Assembly: GCA_963762075.1 (NCBI GenBank)
Contig: CAVXJC010000006.1
Span: 310,001 to 374,000 of the forward strand
Length of the DNA: 64,000 bases
DNA from: JAOUEA01 sp963762075
GTDB lineage: Bacteria; Actinomycetota; UBA4738; HRBIN12
Reading direction: 5' to 3'
The notes beneath the pieces are model-generated. The model did no database searches, was not told where the DNA came from, and saw nothing but the letters and a program-made list of their open reading frames with translations. The position numbers and the translations under genes are program-made. Every line of letters starts with the position of its first letter. Position 1 is the stretch's first letter. Positions 36,179 to 45,174 of this stretch are shown in pieces.

Positions 36179-38312
36179 ATGAGCGACACCCCCGTCCGTC
36201 CACGTGCAGGACTCGGCACGGGCCTGTTCCTCGGTGCCGCCGCCGCGGCCGCGATGCTGACCTATCTCGCGTTCCCAAGCGGCTCCAGGGTGCAGGCGCG
36301 CGTCTCCGAGATCATGATGGCGGGCGCCTGCCTCTTGTCGGGCGGACTGATCCTTCGAGCGGTGGGACAGGGGCGGGCCTGGCGGGGCACCGTGTACCTG
36401 GCCTACGCGCTGTTCATGGTGGGAGCGGTCAGCGTCGTCTTCCTCGTGACCGACGTGAACGAGCAGGGTGTGTACCGACCCCATGTGAGCGACCTGGCCT
36501 TCGTGCTCTTCTTGGTGCCGCTCGTGCAGTTGGCCCGCGCCGAGTTCCACGACCATTTCGACGAGCGCGACAGCCTCGAGATCGGCACTGACGTGTTCCT
36601 GATCACGGCCTCGGTGACCGCCCTGATGTACGTGGTGGTCCGTCCGTTCGACGCGACACCGCCGGCGTCGATCACGGCCGGCATCTTCAGCGCGATCACC
36701 GCGACCCAGATCGCTGCGTTCGGCGCGCTGACGCTGTGGGCACCTTCACGTCGTCACCTGCTGCTGTTCGGGATCTTCGCGTGCACGGCCGCGGCGACAG
36801 CCACGTTCGGTTGGCACTGGACCCGCGGAACCTTCGACGGCACGACCGCCTCGGTCGCCCTTCCGTTCATGGTGGGCCCGCTGGCGTTCGCGGCCTGGAC
36901 CCTGTTCACGGGTGATCCCGGTGGCGAGACGGCGACGTCGACGCCGCCCCGCCGATGGGCCCGTCCGGTGCTCACGAGCCTCTCCGTGGTCTCTGCCTGC
37001 GCAGCGCTCTCAGTGGTGGCGATCTTCGACGAGGCACGAGGTCTCGCCGGGGCGCAGTCGACGGCGATCATCTTGCTCCTCGGGTTCGGCATCGCCGCGC
37101 GCATCCTTTCGAACCAGACCGCGAGCACGCTCGCGCACCACGAGACCCGTTCGGCGCTCGAAGAGAAGGAGCGCGGCGCTCGCCGAGACCGACCAGGCGT
37201 TGGAACGTGTGCGCGAGGCCAACGAGACACTGCGGCAGTCGGAGGAGCATCTGCGTCTCGTGTTCGAGACCGCCGAGGACGGCATCGTGGAGCTCGACGA
37301 CCACGGCGTGGTGCTGCGAGCGAACGAAGCGTTCGCCGGGATGGTCTCGCTCCCCCGCGAGTCGATCGAGGATCAGCCGTGGACGGCGCTGGCCTCGGTC
37401 ATCACCGGGGCGGACGATGCGTTCCCCGATCTGATGCTCGGCGGGCAGTCCCAGATCTCACGCCCCGACGGTCAGGTGCTGCATCTCGAGTCGCGCAGAT
37501 CGGCCGTGCCGACGACGCCGCCGCGCGCCCTTCTTCTCGTGCGAGACGTGACGGCCGCCAGGGTGGCCGACCAGACCATCCGCTCGCTCTTCCAATTCCT
37601 GCAGGATCGGGACGAGGACCGCAGCCGTCTCATGCGGCGCACCAACGCGGCGATCGAGGGCGAGCGCAACCGGATCGCTCGAGACCTGCACGACGGCCCG
37701 GTGCAGGGCGTGTCGGCCGCGTCGCTCTCGCTCGAGGCGGCGCTGCTGATGATCAAGGCCGGCGACCTCGATGGAGGAATCGACGTGCTCCGCAAGATCC
37801 GCGAGGAGCTGGCCGGGGAGGCCGACGCGCTCCGCCGGTTGATGTCGGGATTACGCCCGCCGGTGCTCGAGGAACGCGGCTTGCTGCCGGCCCTGCGGGA
37901 GACGCTCGTGCGATTCGGCGACGAGCAGGAAGTCGACACGGACTTCTCCGGGCGCGTCGACGTGCCGCTCCCCGAGGATCTCGAGACGCTCGCCTATCGG
38001 ATCGTGCAGGAAGCGCTGTCCAACGCCGCCAAGCACGCCAAGGCTTCGCAGGTGATCGTGTCGGTACAGGCGAGCGCGTCGCAGCTCAAGGTCGAGGTCG
38101 AGGACGACGGCCAGGGATTCGATGCCGGACTCGCCCGCGACTTCCTGCGTGACGGTCGGGTGGGGCTCGCCTCGATGCGCGAACGCGTCGAGCTCGCGAG
38201 CGGCTCGCTCGTGGTCCGTTCCTCCCCGGGTCGCGGCACGTCGATCATCGCGACGCTGCCGCTCGACGAGCTCGCCTCAGCGCGCGGCTCGGCTCTGCAC
38301 GAAGCCTCGTAG
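36179..38312 (+). CDS. Membrane sensor histidine kinase with PAS domain, one frameshift
   Basis: The first about 330 residues hold eight or more hydrophobic helices, a MASE-like multi-helix sensor. After a frame change at about 37174-37176 the protein continues with a coiled coil (ALAETDQALERVREANETLR). One extra G there breaks KERALAETD. A PAS domain follows (LRLVFETAEDGIVELDDHGV), then the HisKA_3 helix (ERNRIARDLHDGPVQGVSAA) and HATPase_c (IVQEALSNAAKHAKASQ, VEDDGQGFD, VGLASMRERVELASG). Corrected length is about 710 residues. It is a NarL-type sensor kinase likely paired with the upstream regulator. The stimulus is not evident. Confidence 0.88.
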
Positions 38313-38327
38313 CCGCCGGGGGAAGGG

Positions 38328-40540
38328 CTAGGGCGTCGGCGGTTCCTCGCTCGGAGGCGGTTCCTCGGACGGAGAGGGTTCCTCGGACGGACTGGGATCC
38401 TCGGACGGACTGGGATCCTCGGTCGGACTGGGATCCTCGGTCGGACTGGGATCCTCGCTCGGAGGCGGAGCAGGCGGCGCCGGTGACGAGACGGGAGTCG
38501 GCGCGCCCAAGGTGCCGTCGTCCACGAAGTCGTCGGGAAATCCGTGGGCTCGCCACTCCTCAGAGCGTCCGTCCGTACGCCATCGCGCCGAACATGAACT
38601 CGCGCCAGATCGCCGCCGGGATCGTGCCACCGTAGACCGTGGGCACGCCGGCGATGTTGATCAGTGGGCGCTGCTCTTCGGGGTATCCGACCCAGACACA
38701 CGTCGTGAGCTGCACCGTGTAGCCGCAGAACCAGGCGTCGACGTTGTCTTGGGCGCTTCCGGTCTTGCCCGCTGCGGGCCAAGGGTCGATGGAGGCCGCC
38801 GATCCGGTGCCACCTTCGATCACGGCCTGGAGAGCGCTGGTGACCTGGTTCGCGACGTTGGGATCCACCTTCGCTTCCTTGGCCGGTGATGCGACCCGCC
38901 GCGCGGGTTGGCCGTTGGAACGAGTCACCTCGAACAGAGGGTTGGCTCTGTGGTAAGTGCCCTCAGAAGCCAATGTCGAGTAGGCGTTCGTCATCTCCAG
39001 CGGATTGATCTGCACGCTGCCGAGCGTGATCGAGCACACGGCAGGAAGCTCGGACTCGATCCCCAGGCGGTGCGCCATGCGGACGACATCGTCGGGCCCG
39101 TTGTCGAGCGCGGTCACGAGCTGCGCGAAGACCGTATTGACCGAGTTCTGCGTCGCGCCTTTGAGGTCGACCGTTCCCGCGGAGCTGTCTCCGGCGTTCG
39201 TCGGCTGCCACAACTCCCCGTCGGTGGCAGCACAGCGTGGTCCGGGATCGTGATCGTCGAAGGGCCGCTCCAGTACTGTCCCGTGAGCGCGAACCCCTGG
39301 TCGAGCGCGGCGGCCAGCGTGAACGGCTTGAACGCCGAGCCCGCTTGGCGCCCGCATCCTTCGCACGGAAGGGTCGCGAGATTCAGCTTGGACTCCTCCC
39401 AATCGCGCCCACCGACCATCGCGAGCACCTCGCCGGTCGCGTTGTCGATCGACACCAGGGCTGCGTCGGGGTTGTAGCGGGTGTCGGGAAGATTCCTTCG
39501 ACCGCGAGCTCGGCCATCCCCTGTAGTTCCAGATCCAGCGTCGTGTGGATCTGCAGACCTCCGCCGTACACCTGGGCGCTCCCGTACCGCTCGAAGAGCT
39601 CTGACCGCGTCCACTCGACGAAGTACTCGGATTCCCTCGGGCTCGAAATGCGCGACTGCTCCTTGCGCGCCTCTTCGGGATGCCGCAGCATCGCTTCTGT
39701 TTCATGACCCTGGCTTCGTCGGTCGTGATGTAGCCGTACTTCGCCAACTGGTCGAGCGTGTAGTCGCGGCGGAACTTGTTGTCGAACTCGCTCTTGATCG
39801 GGTCGTACAGGCTCGGGGCGTGCAGCACGGCAGCGAGCACGGCCGACTGCATCACGGTGAGCTCCGACGCCGCCGACATCGAAGTAGGTCTGAGCGGCGG
39901 CTTCCGCGCCGTAGGCGCCGTGACCGAAGTAGACGGTGTTGAGGTACTTCGCGAGGATCTGGTCTTTGGAAAGCTCTTGCTCGACCTTGATCGCGAGCAG
40001 CGCCTCGCGGACCTTCTCCTTGATGGTGCGCGGGGGAACGATGTACTCACGAGCTCCATTGGGATGCTGAACGTACTCGCCCGCGTAGACGTTCTTCACG
40101 AGCTGTTGCGTGATCGTCGAGGCACCGACCACGGTGTCGCGCTTCACCAGGTCGGTCCAGGCGGCGCTGATGATGCCCCGCACGTCGATACCGGGGTGTT
40201 CGTAGAACCCCGCGTCCTCCGTGGCGAGGATCGCGTGCTCGAGGTTGTCCGAGATCTGGTTCAGACCCACGATCTTGCGGTCGACCGCGCCGTGCAACGA
40301 CGTGAGGAACACGCCATTGCGGTCGTACAGGTAGCTCGTGCGGATCGGAGGAAGCGCGTCGGGCAGCTGGATGCGCGCGTACGCCACGTAGAGCGAGCCG
40401 GCGAGGGCCGCGACAACGAGCAATGGCACGAGCACGAACACCCACCAGAACCTGCGGAAGAACCCCTTCTTCCGTCTGCTCGGGGAGTGCTTGGGAACGT
40501 GCTTGGCGCCCTCAGGGCGCGTGGGGGTGTCGATCGCCAC
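38328..40540 (-). CDS. ponA: Class A penicillin-binding protein (PonA-like), several frameshifts
   Basis: This is a bifunctional peptidoglycan glycosyltransferase/transpeptidase. The N-terminus has a cytosolic basic stretch and one helix (FVLVPLLVVAALAGSLYVAY). The GT51 domain has ILATEDAGFYEHPGIDVRGI, GASTITQQLVKNVYAGE and ILAKYLNTVYFGHGAYGAEA. The transpeptidase domain has GSAFKPFTLAAALDQG (the S-x-x-K), QNSVNTVFAQ (the S-x-N) and AAGKTGSAQDN (KTG). A Pro/Ser/Glu/Asp repeat tail follows. The frame switches at about 39871-39876, 39694-39698, 39490-39494, 39237-39242 and 38560-38580. Each is fixed by one base, and no internal stops remain. The linkage to DUF5318 and GT87 matches the mycobacterial ponA1 locus. 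Confidence 0.9.
38343..38468 (-). repeat. Seven 18-bp tandem repeats encoding the PBP tail
   Basis: There are seven consecutive 18-base units of the form WTCCTCGGWCGGACTGGG (W is A or T). The four central ones are nearly identical and the outer ones degenerate. On the coding strand they read SEDPSP/TEDPSP/SEEPPP. The array is in frame with the C-terminal tail of the PBP, so unit number can change tail length without frameshift. Confidence 0.9.
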
Positions 40541-40632
40541 GAGACCCCGATTCTATCCAGCGACGTACCGTCTCACGCCCAAGGCATGTGGAGATACGGT
40601 CGCGGCGCGGGATGCGCGCGACGAATGCGCCG

Positions 40633-41055
40633 TCAGCCAGTGGCGGAGTGCCGCGCGGTGAACGCCTCGCGCAGATGGTTCCATTGGCAGCTCGTGCAGA
40701 CCTCGACCACGTAGCAGCTCGCGCCGGGGTGGGCGGCGGTCATCCGGAGGCCGGTGTCGATAGACCAGACCCGGCCGTTCTGGTCGCGCAGGCTCTCGCC
40801 GTACACGTATGCGAGCAGCACGAGCTTCTCCTTCGCGCAGACCGGACAGTCATGCCGTGTTGGCTCGCCGACGTGCTTCGCGGCGCGGATCAGCTCTGGG
40901 TGGGCGTCGCAGATGTCGGTCAGCCCGAGCACGCCGACCTGTGCGTCGCGCAGCAGGGCGCGCTTGGCGAGCGTGAAGTCGATGACCCCCAGCTCGGCCC
41001 GCTTGTTGCGACCGAGCGGCGTGCGCCTCGGCCGGCTGCCCTGTCGGTTCTGCAT
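40633..41055 (-). CDS. DUF5318 family protein
   Basis: This is a 140-residue protein from the ATG at 41055, beginning MQNRQGSRPRRTPLGRNKRA. It has a conserved helical segment (VIDFTLAKRALLRDAQVGVL, DICDAHPELIRAAKHVG), then a zinc-ribbon-like part with CPVCAKEKLVLLAYVYGESL and VVEVCTSCQWNHL (two C-x2-C pairs). The family is actinobacterial, of unknown function, and sits beside class A PBP genes in mycobacteria, as here. It is 92 bp upstream of ponA on the same strand. A longer in-frame upstream reading lacks family similarity. Confidence 0.9.
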   Translation of the reverse strand: MQNRQGSRPRRTPLGRNKRAELGVIDFTLAKRALLRDAQVGVLGLTDICDAHPELIRAAKHVGEPTRHDCPVCAKEKLVLLAYVYGESLRDQNGRVWSIDTGLRMTAAHPGASCYVVEVCTSCQWNHLREAFTARHSATG

Positions 41056-41164
41056 GGTCGCGAAAGCATACTCCCGGTCCGTGTCACGGTGGACCCGCCG
41101 GAAGACCGGAATGGCCGGTAGCCTTGCGTAGGCCCATCGGGCCACTCGGGAGGCGAAGCCGCAG

Positions 41165-41527
41165 ATGAGCGAGGTGGTGCACGGCACTTCGATCGAGGTG
41201 GTGCGCTCGGGCGAGCGCGACGCCTGGCGGCCGCTGACCGACCCCCCAGGCTCGATCCCCTCGGGTGGGCGCGAGACCGACATCTTCTCCTCCGCCGGCG
41301 GCGCGGTCTCGACCGGGCTCTGGGAGCGCGACCCAGACACCTGGTCGTTCGAGCGGCCCTACGACGAGGTGGCGCTCATCCTCGAAGGCGACGCCGACAT
41401 CGTGACCGACGACGGACGCACGCTCACGATCGGTCCGGGCGACGTGTTGGTGACGCCGAAGGGGACCGCCGGCACGTGGGTGATCCGCGAACGCATCGTG
41501 AAGTTCTGGGTGATCTACGACGGATAA
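41165..41527 (+). CDS. Small cupin-domain protein
   Basis: This is a 120-residue single-domain cupin of the Cupin_3 (ureidoglycine aminohydrolase-like) type. The core shows SFERPYDEVALILEGDADIV, then TIGPGDVLVTPKGTAGTWVI and a terminal KFWVIYDG. The first cupin motif has Glu/Asp but no clear two-His metal set, as is common in this subfamily. It may be a small-molecule binding or metabolic enzyme. The role is unknown. It is divergent from DUF5318, 109 bp away. Confidence 0.85.
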   Translation: MSEVVHGTSIEVVRSGERDAWRPLTDPPGSIPSGGRETDIFSSAGGAVSTGLWERDPDTWSFERPYDEVALILEGDADIVTDDGRTLTIGPGDVLVTPKGTAGTWVIRERIVKFWVIYDG

Positions 41528-41624
41528 CCCCTACTCGTCGCTCGGCCCGGAGCCGCGTGGGGCCGACAACGCCGCGGGTGGGCAGCTGCCACCTCTCTAT
41601 CCCGAGGCCGGCACCGCGCAGACC

Positions 41625-42011
41625 TTGCTGCGCGGCGCTCGGAAACGGTGTCCTCGATGCGGCGAGCGCGACACGTTCCTATCGTGGTTCGAGATGAGGA
41701 AGGCCTGCCCGCGTTGCGAATGGCGGTTCGAGAAGGAGCAGGGCGGCTACCTCGGTGCCATGGCCGTGAACTACGGCGCGGCGGTGGGCCTCTGGCTCGT
41801 GGTACTGCTCGCCGGGCTCGTGCTCACCGTTCCCGACGTGCCGGTACTGCCCCTCACGATCGCGAGCGTGGTCGTGCTCGTGCTGGTGCCGGTGGCGTTC
41901 TACCCGCGGTCAAAGACGATCTGGGCCGCTGTGGAGTACCTGGTGCTACGGGCCGACCCCGACTATCACGCTCCGGTACGCCGCGATCCGAGGGCGAGGG
42001 AGCTCGAGTGA
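41625..42011 (+). CDS. DUF983 family membrane protein
   Basis: This 128-residue protein has an N-terminal four-Cys zinc ribbon (RCPRCGERDTFLSWFEMRKA then CPRCEWRFEKEQGGYLG). Two membrane helices follow at about residues 52-72 and 76-95. This is the DUF983 layout, whose function is unknown. In some bacteria these genes lie near cytochrome oxidase genes, but none are seen here. The only in-frame start before the first Cys pair is the TTG at 41625. It overlaps the DUF4126 gene as GTGA. Confidence 0.85.
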   Translation: MLRGARKRCPRCGERDTFLSWFEMRKACPRCEWRFEKEQGGYLGAMAVNYGAAVGLWLVVLLAGLVLTVPDVPVLPLTIASVVVLVLVPVAFYPRSKTIWAAVEYLVLRADPDYHAPVRRDPRARELE

Positions 42012-42604
42012 CCGAGACGGTGATCGGACTGATGACTGCCTTCGGGCTGTCAGCCGCGGCCGGACTCAATGCCTACCTCCCGCTGCTCGTCGTCGGAGGG
42101 CTCGACCGCTGGACCGACCTGCTCACGCTCGACGCGCCGTACGACACGCTGGCGGAGCCGGGGGTGATGCTCGCGATCGGCGCGGTCGCGCTCGTGGACT
42201 TCGTCGGAGACAAGATCCCGGCGATCGACTCGGTGCTGCATGCGATCGGGGTCGTGGTCGCGCCGGTCGCGGGAGCGTTGGTCGCCCTGGCTGCCACGGG
42301 CAACGACGCCGTTGACCCGGCCTTCGCGATCGTGCTCGGGGTGGCGGCCGCCGGCGCCACCCATGGCGCGCGATCCATCGTGCGCCCCGCTTCGACGGCG
42401 TTCACCGGTGGTACCGCCAACCCGGTGCTCTCGCTCGGGGAGGACTTCGTCTCGACCGTGCTCTCGTTCGGTGCCGTGATCGTGCCGGTCGTGGCATTCG
42501 TGGTGGCGGCAGTGCTGTTCGGCCTGCTCTTCTGGGGCGCACGTCGCGTCTGGCGACGGCGACGGCCGGTGTCGCGGGACGTGCACGATCACCGCTCGAC
42601 GTAG
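42008..42604 (+). CDS. DUF4126 family membrane protein
   Basis: This is 198 residues from the GTG at 42008, overlapping the DUF983 stop. It begins TETVIGLMTAFGLSAAAGLN then AYLPLLVVGGLDRWT, the characteristic DUF4126 opening. It has about five hydrophobic helices and a GAVALVDFVGDKIPAIDSVL segment, and ends in an arginine-rich tail. Function is unknown. The 3' end overlaps the convergent arsR gene by 16 bp. Confidence 0.88.
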   Translation: MTETVIGLMTAFGLSAAAGLNAYLPLLVVGGLDRWTDLLTLDAPYDTLAEPGVMLAIGAVALVDFVGDKIPAIDSVLHAIGVVVAPVAGALVALAATGNDAVDPAFAIVLGVAAAGATHGARSIVRPASTAFTGGTANPVLSLGEDFVSTVLSFGAVIVPVVAFVVAAVLFGLLFWGARRVWRRRRPVSRDVHDHRST

Positions 42605-42906
42605 CGACGGAGCGACTCGAGGCGCGAATCCCAATCGGCGCCGACGTCGACCATCCACCCCATGGCCTCGGTGAGGGGGCCCGGCGTGAGCCGGTAGGTG
42701 CGATTGCGTCCGTCGGCGCTTGCGCTCACCAGACCGGCCTGCTCGAGCGCGGCGAGATGCTTCGCCACCGCTTGTCGGCTCACCGGCATTCCCTCGGCGA
42801 GTCGGGCGAGCGTCGTCGGACCACCATCGGACAAACACGTGATCACCGCCCTTCGGGTCGGGTCCGAGAGGGCGAAGAAGACGCGATCGACGCGATCACC
42901 GCTCAT
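42589..42906 (-). CDS. ArsR-family regulator
   Basis: This 105-residue winged-helix protein reads FFALSDPTRRAVITCLSDGG then PTTLARLAEGMPVSRQAVAK and HLAALEQAGLVSASADGRNR, the standard ArsR-type HTH. It has no Cys motif for metal sensing, so it is of the AHSA1-associated type. Its start overlaps the stop of the SRPBCC gene (42903-42906), which is the first gene of the pair. It likely represses its own operon. An inverted repeat at 43362-43385 is the best operator candidate. Confidence 0.92.
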   Translation of the reverse strand: MSGDRVDRVFFALSDPTRRAVITCLSDGGPTTLARLAEGMPVSRQAVAKHLAALEQAGLVSASADGRNRTYRLTPGPLTEAMGWMVDVGADWDSRLESLRRYVER

Positions 42907-43325
42907 GCCGTTCGCTTTCCCGCCGCGGTCACTGGTTTCGTCGTGACCGATACCGGCTTCGAGGGCAGGGGCGCGGGCGACTCCGCGATATCGACCCTGG
43001 TGGTGCTGTCACCTCTGGGCGTCAGCACGATCTCCACACGGGTGGGCTCATCGACGTGCAGCGTCAGCCCCGCACCGACGATGCGCCGCCAGCGGAACAC
43101 GAAGCGCCTGTTCAGCTCGACCCGTTCCACGAGCCCTCGGCTGGTCGATCGGTCGGGCCAGCGGACCAGGATCGGGCGACCGGGTCGAGGGTCGACCTCA
43201 ACCTCACCGCCGAGCCACGCCTCGAGACCGTCTGCCGTCGATACGGCCGGCCAGAGCTGATCGACCGATGCCTGGATCGTCAGGGATCGATCGATGCGAG
43301 ACCGCGCTCGAAGATCGCCCTGCAT
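42903..43325 (-). CDS. SRPBCC / AHSA1-like protein
   Basis: This is 140 residues with the Activator-of-Hsp90-ATPase-like fold: SLTIQASVDQLWPAVSTADG then LEAWLGGEVEVDPRPG, and a C-terminal strand TPRGDSTTRVDIAES. These domains have a hydrophobic pocket for lipids or small ligands. The start ATG at 43325 has AAAGGAG upstream. It is paired with ArsR in an overlapping operon, a very common arrangement of unknown physiological role. The last 25 residues are low-complexity. Confidence 0.88.
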   Translation of the reverse strand: MQGDLRARSRIDRSLTIQASVDQLWPAVSTADGLEAWLGGEVEVDPRPGRPILVRWPDRSTSRGLVERVELNRRFVFRWRRIVGAGLTLHVDEPTRVEIVLTPRGDSTTRVDIAESPAPLPSKPVSVTTKPVTAAGKRTA

Positions 43326-43361
43326 GCCGCTCTCCTTTCAGCTGCCTCGCGCCGTGATGAT

Positions 43362-43385
43362 GTTGGCAACCCTCCGATTGCCAAC
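43362..43385. promoter_or_regulatory. Inverted repeat, candidate ArsR operator
   Basis: GTTGGCAA-N8-TTGCCAAC has perfect 8-base arms. It lies 37 bp upstream of the SRPBCC start and 70 bp upstream of the clpP GTG, in the divergent intergenic region. The size and symmetry fit an ArsR dimer site. Confidence 0.6.
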
Positions 43386-43414
43386 GCGTGATCAATTCGA
43401 GTACGGTCACGATG

Positions 43415-43430
43415 GCAACCTCAAGGTTGC
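43415..43430. promoter_or_regulatory. Second inverted repeat upstream of clpP
   Basis: GCAACCT-CA-AGGTTGC has perfect 7-base arms and a 2-base centre. It is 25 bases upstream of the clpP GTG, and it shares the GGCAAC core with the repeat at 43362. It may be a second site for the same regulator or a clpP control site. Confidence 0.5.
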
Positions 43431-43454
43431 ATACTACCGCGAAGGAGGCTCACC

Positions 43455-44166
43455 GTGTCGACCCCGTTGCGAGACCCTGGTACCGAGTGTGGTGGAACCC
43501 TCGGAGCGCGGCGAGCGCGTCTTCGACATCTACTCGCGGCTGCTGCGGGAGCGCATCGTGTTCCTCGGCACGCCGATCGATGACGGCGTCGCCAACCTGA
43601 TCGTGGCCCAGCTGCTGTTCCTGCGATCCGAGGATCCTGCCAAGGAGATCGCGATGTACATCAACTCCCCGGGTGGGTCGTCGACGGCGATGTTCGCGAT
43701 CCACGACACGATGCAGTTCCTGGGCACGCCGGTCGCGACCTACTGCGTGGGGCAGGCGGCGAGTGCAGGAGCATTCTTGCTGGCGACGGGATCGCCCGGG
43801 AAGCGGTTCGCCCTGCCGAACTCACGCGTCCTGCTGCACCAACCTCACGGCGGCATGGAAGGGCAGTCGGCAGACCTCGAGATCCACGCTCGCGAGATCG
43901 TCCGCATGCGTCGGCGTGCCGATGAGATCTTGGCCGAGCACAGCGGCCAGCCGGTGGAGAAGATCCGCGATGACACCGATCGCGACTTCATCCTCACCGC
44001 CGAGGAAGCGAAGGCCTATGGCGTGATCGATCATGTGGTCTCGAGTGCGCCATCGCTGCGCGCGCTCGTCGACACTGACGCGTCGGCGTTGCCTTCCGTC
44101 GACGGGACGGACGCTGATCTCGAAGGTATCGCCCAAGATCCGATCTCGACATCACGCGAGGGGTAG
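43455..44166 (+). CDS. clpP: ClpP-family serine protease
   Basis: This is a self-compartmentalising protease subunit that works with Clp ATPases. Signatures are LVPSVVEPSERGERVFDIYS then RLLRERIVFLGTPIDD, MYINSPGGSSTAMFAIHDTM, the catalytic Ser in GQAASAGAFLLATGSPGKR, the catalytic His in RVLLHQPHGG and the Asp in DTDRDFILTAEEAK. A strong GAAGGAGG is followed six bases later by GTG 43455, but that frame differs from the ClpP frame by one base. An extra base near 43468-43475 would join VSTPLR to TLVPSVVE. Otherwise the usable starts are GTG 43489 or 43492. No second clpP or clpX is adjacent. Confidence 0.88.
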
Positions 44167-44529
44167 GTCGACGACCGCTCGAGCCCGAGCGCGCACCGTG
44201 AGCCCGTCGCTCGCGAGAAACATCGGCCCGACCGGCGCGGCGACCTCGACGATCGCCTCGAGGGAGACAGGTGCGCACGTGCACGAGATGAGTTCGGCCC
44301 CGTTGCGCGCGGCGTAGTCGGACGCGAGCTCGACCGGCGTGCGCTCGCCTGGCAACGCGAGCTCTTGCGCCGCGGCGAGGGCGGCGGCATCGGCTGCAGC
44401 CCTCGCTCGCGCCCGAGCTACGAGCGCCTTCCCGACGTCGGCGAGACCGAGCGACGACACGAGCGCGATGGTGGCGACCCCTGCCACCACGATCGAGACC
44501 GAGCCACGCTGTGAGCGCACGGTGATCAC
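44152..44529 (-). CDS. TadE-like / Rv3654c-type secreted protein of the tad cluster
   Basis: This is 125 residues from a GTG at 44529, which overlaps the stop of the TadE gene as GTGA. It begins with a short basic stretch, then a hydrophobic helix (SVSIVVAGVATIALVSSLGL), then ADVGKALVARARARAAADAA and ALAAAQELALPGE. This is the usual form of the small pseudopilin-like protein at the end of actinobacterial tad operons (helicase/secretion-neighbourhood TadE-like). Two close cysteines lie in ISCTCAPV. It overlaps the convergent clpP end by 15 bp. Confidence 0.85.
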   Translation of the reverse strand: MITVRSQRGSVSIVVAGVATIALVSSLGLADVGKALVARARARAAADAAALAAAQELALPGERTPVELASDYAARNGAELISCTCAPVSLEAIVEVAAPVGPMFLASDGLTVRARARAVVDLPLA

Positions 44530-44936
44530 GTGAATTCCTGTCTGTCGGTGGCTTCGGCTCGCATCGCCACTCCCGCGGGGAAGAGCCACGCGACGAACGG
44601 CACGCTGATGGGCGCCACGTACGAGACCGTGACGGTCACGGGGTCACCGCGTACGCCCGCCCGAAGGGTCGAGACCGAGACCGCGTCGGGGTCGAGCGAG
44701 GGCGCGGCTCGCAGCACGGCGGTCGCGATGGCGTCGTCGCTCGGCTCGACGGCGGCGGTGCGCGCCCCGGAGCGCACCGCCGACTCGACGAGCAGTCGAT
44801 CCCGCACCAGAAGACCGACCTGCACGAGTGCGAGCACGATCGCGAGCACGATCGGCAACACGAGTGCGAACTCGACCGCCGCGGTGCCGCGCTCGCCGAC
44901 CCCATGCGAGCAACGGCTATGCCGCCGCCGCATCAC
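44526..44936 (-). CDS. TadE-family minor pseudopilin
   Basis: This 136-residue protein has the TadE signature RGTAAVEFALVLPIVLAIVL then ALVQVGLLVRDRLLVESAVR, a single N-terminal membrane helix with the conserved Glu. The rest should lie outside the membrane. TadE/F proteins assemble with the Flp pilus machine. The start (GTG 44936 or ATG 44933) lies inside the end of the DUF4244 gene, and the stop overlaps the next gene. Confidence 0.9.
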   Translation of the reverse strand: MMRRRHSRCSHGVGERGTAAVEFALVLPIVLAIVLALVQVGLLVRDRLLVESAVRSGARTAAVEPSDDAIATAVLRAAPSLDPDAVSVSTLRAGVRGDPVTVTVSYVAPISVPFVAWLFPAGVAMRAEATDRQEFT

Positions 44937-45159
44937 CGATCACCTGGTCGATCACCTGGTCGAAGAACGCGGGCAGCCGCCCCGACGATCGCGCCCACGC
45001 GATGAGCACCACCGCGACGGCCGCGGCGGCCAGGATCACGAGCGCGTACTCCGCCGTGGTCTGGCCCTCGTCGCGGCGGAGCTCACGCCCGAGCCCACGA
45101 CCGAGCTCGTGCGTGAGGAACCACAACGCGTGGAACCACAGGGTGTTCAGCACCTGCAT
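44917..45159 (-). CDS. DUF4244 / Flp-pilin-like small membrane protein
   Basis: This 80-residue protein contains RRDEGQTTAEYALVILAAAA then VAVVLIAWARSSG, the Flp/DUF4244 pilin-like signature with a Glu-Tyr pair in a processing-site context and one hydrophobic helix. In mycobacteria the equivalent gene (Rv3656c) sits at the same place between tadC and tadE. It is the candidate major subunit of the appendage. No prepilin peptidase is present in this window. Confidence 0.88.
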   Translation of the reverse strand: MQVLNTLWFHALWFLTHELGRGLGRELRRDEGQTTAEYALVILAAAAVAVVLIAWARSSGRLPAFFDQVIDQVIGDAAAA

Positions 45160-45174
45160 CGTGCACCTCCTTGT

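Noticed and set aside
38343..38468. CRISPR array
   Set aside because: The 18-bp units are directly adjacent without spacers and are in frame with the PBP tail. No cas genes are present.
32902..40540. Decayed pseudogene island
   Set aside because: Each frame break is a single base, the protein motifs are complete on both sides, and the corrected genes overlap neatly. Sequence error is a simpler reading.
40633..41340. Long version of the DUF5318 gene starting at 41340
   Set aside because: The first 95 residues overlap the divergent cupin gene and its promoter. The family begins at the ATG 41055.
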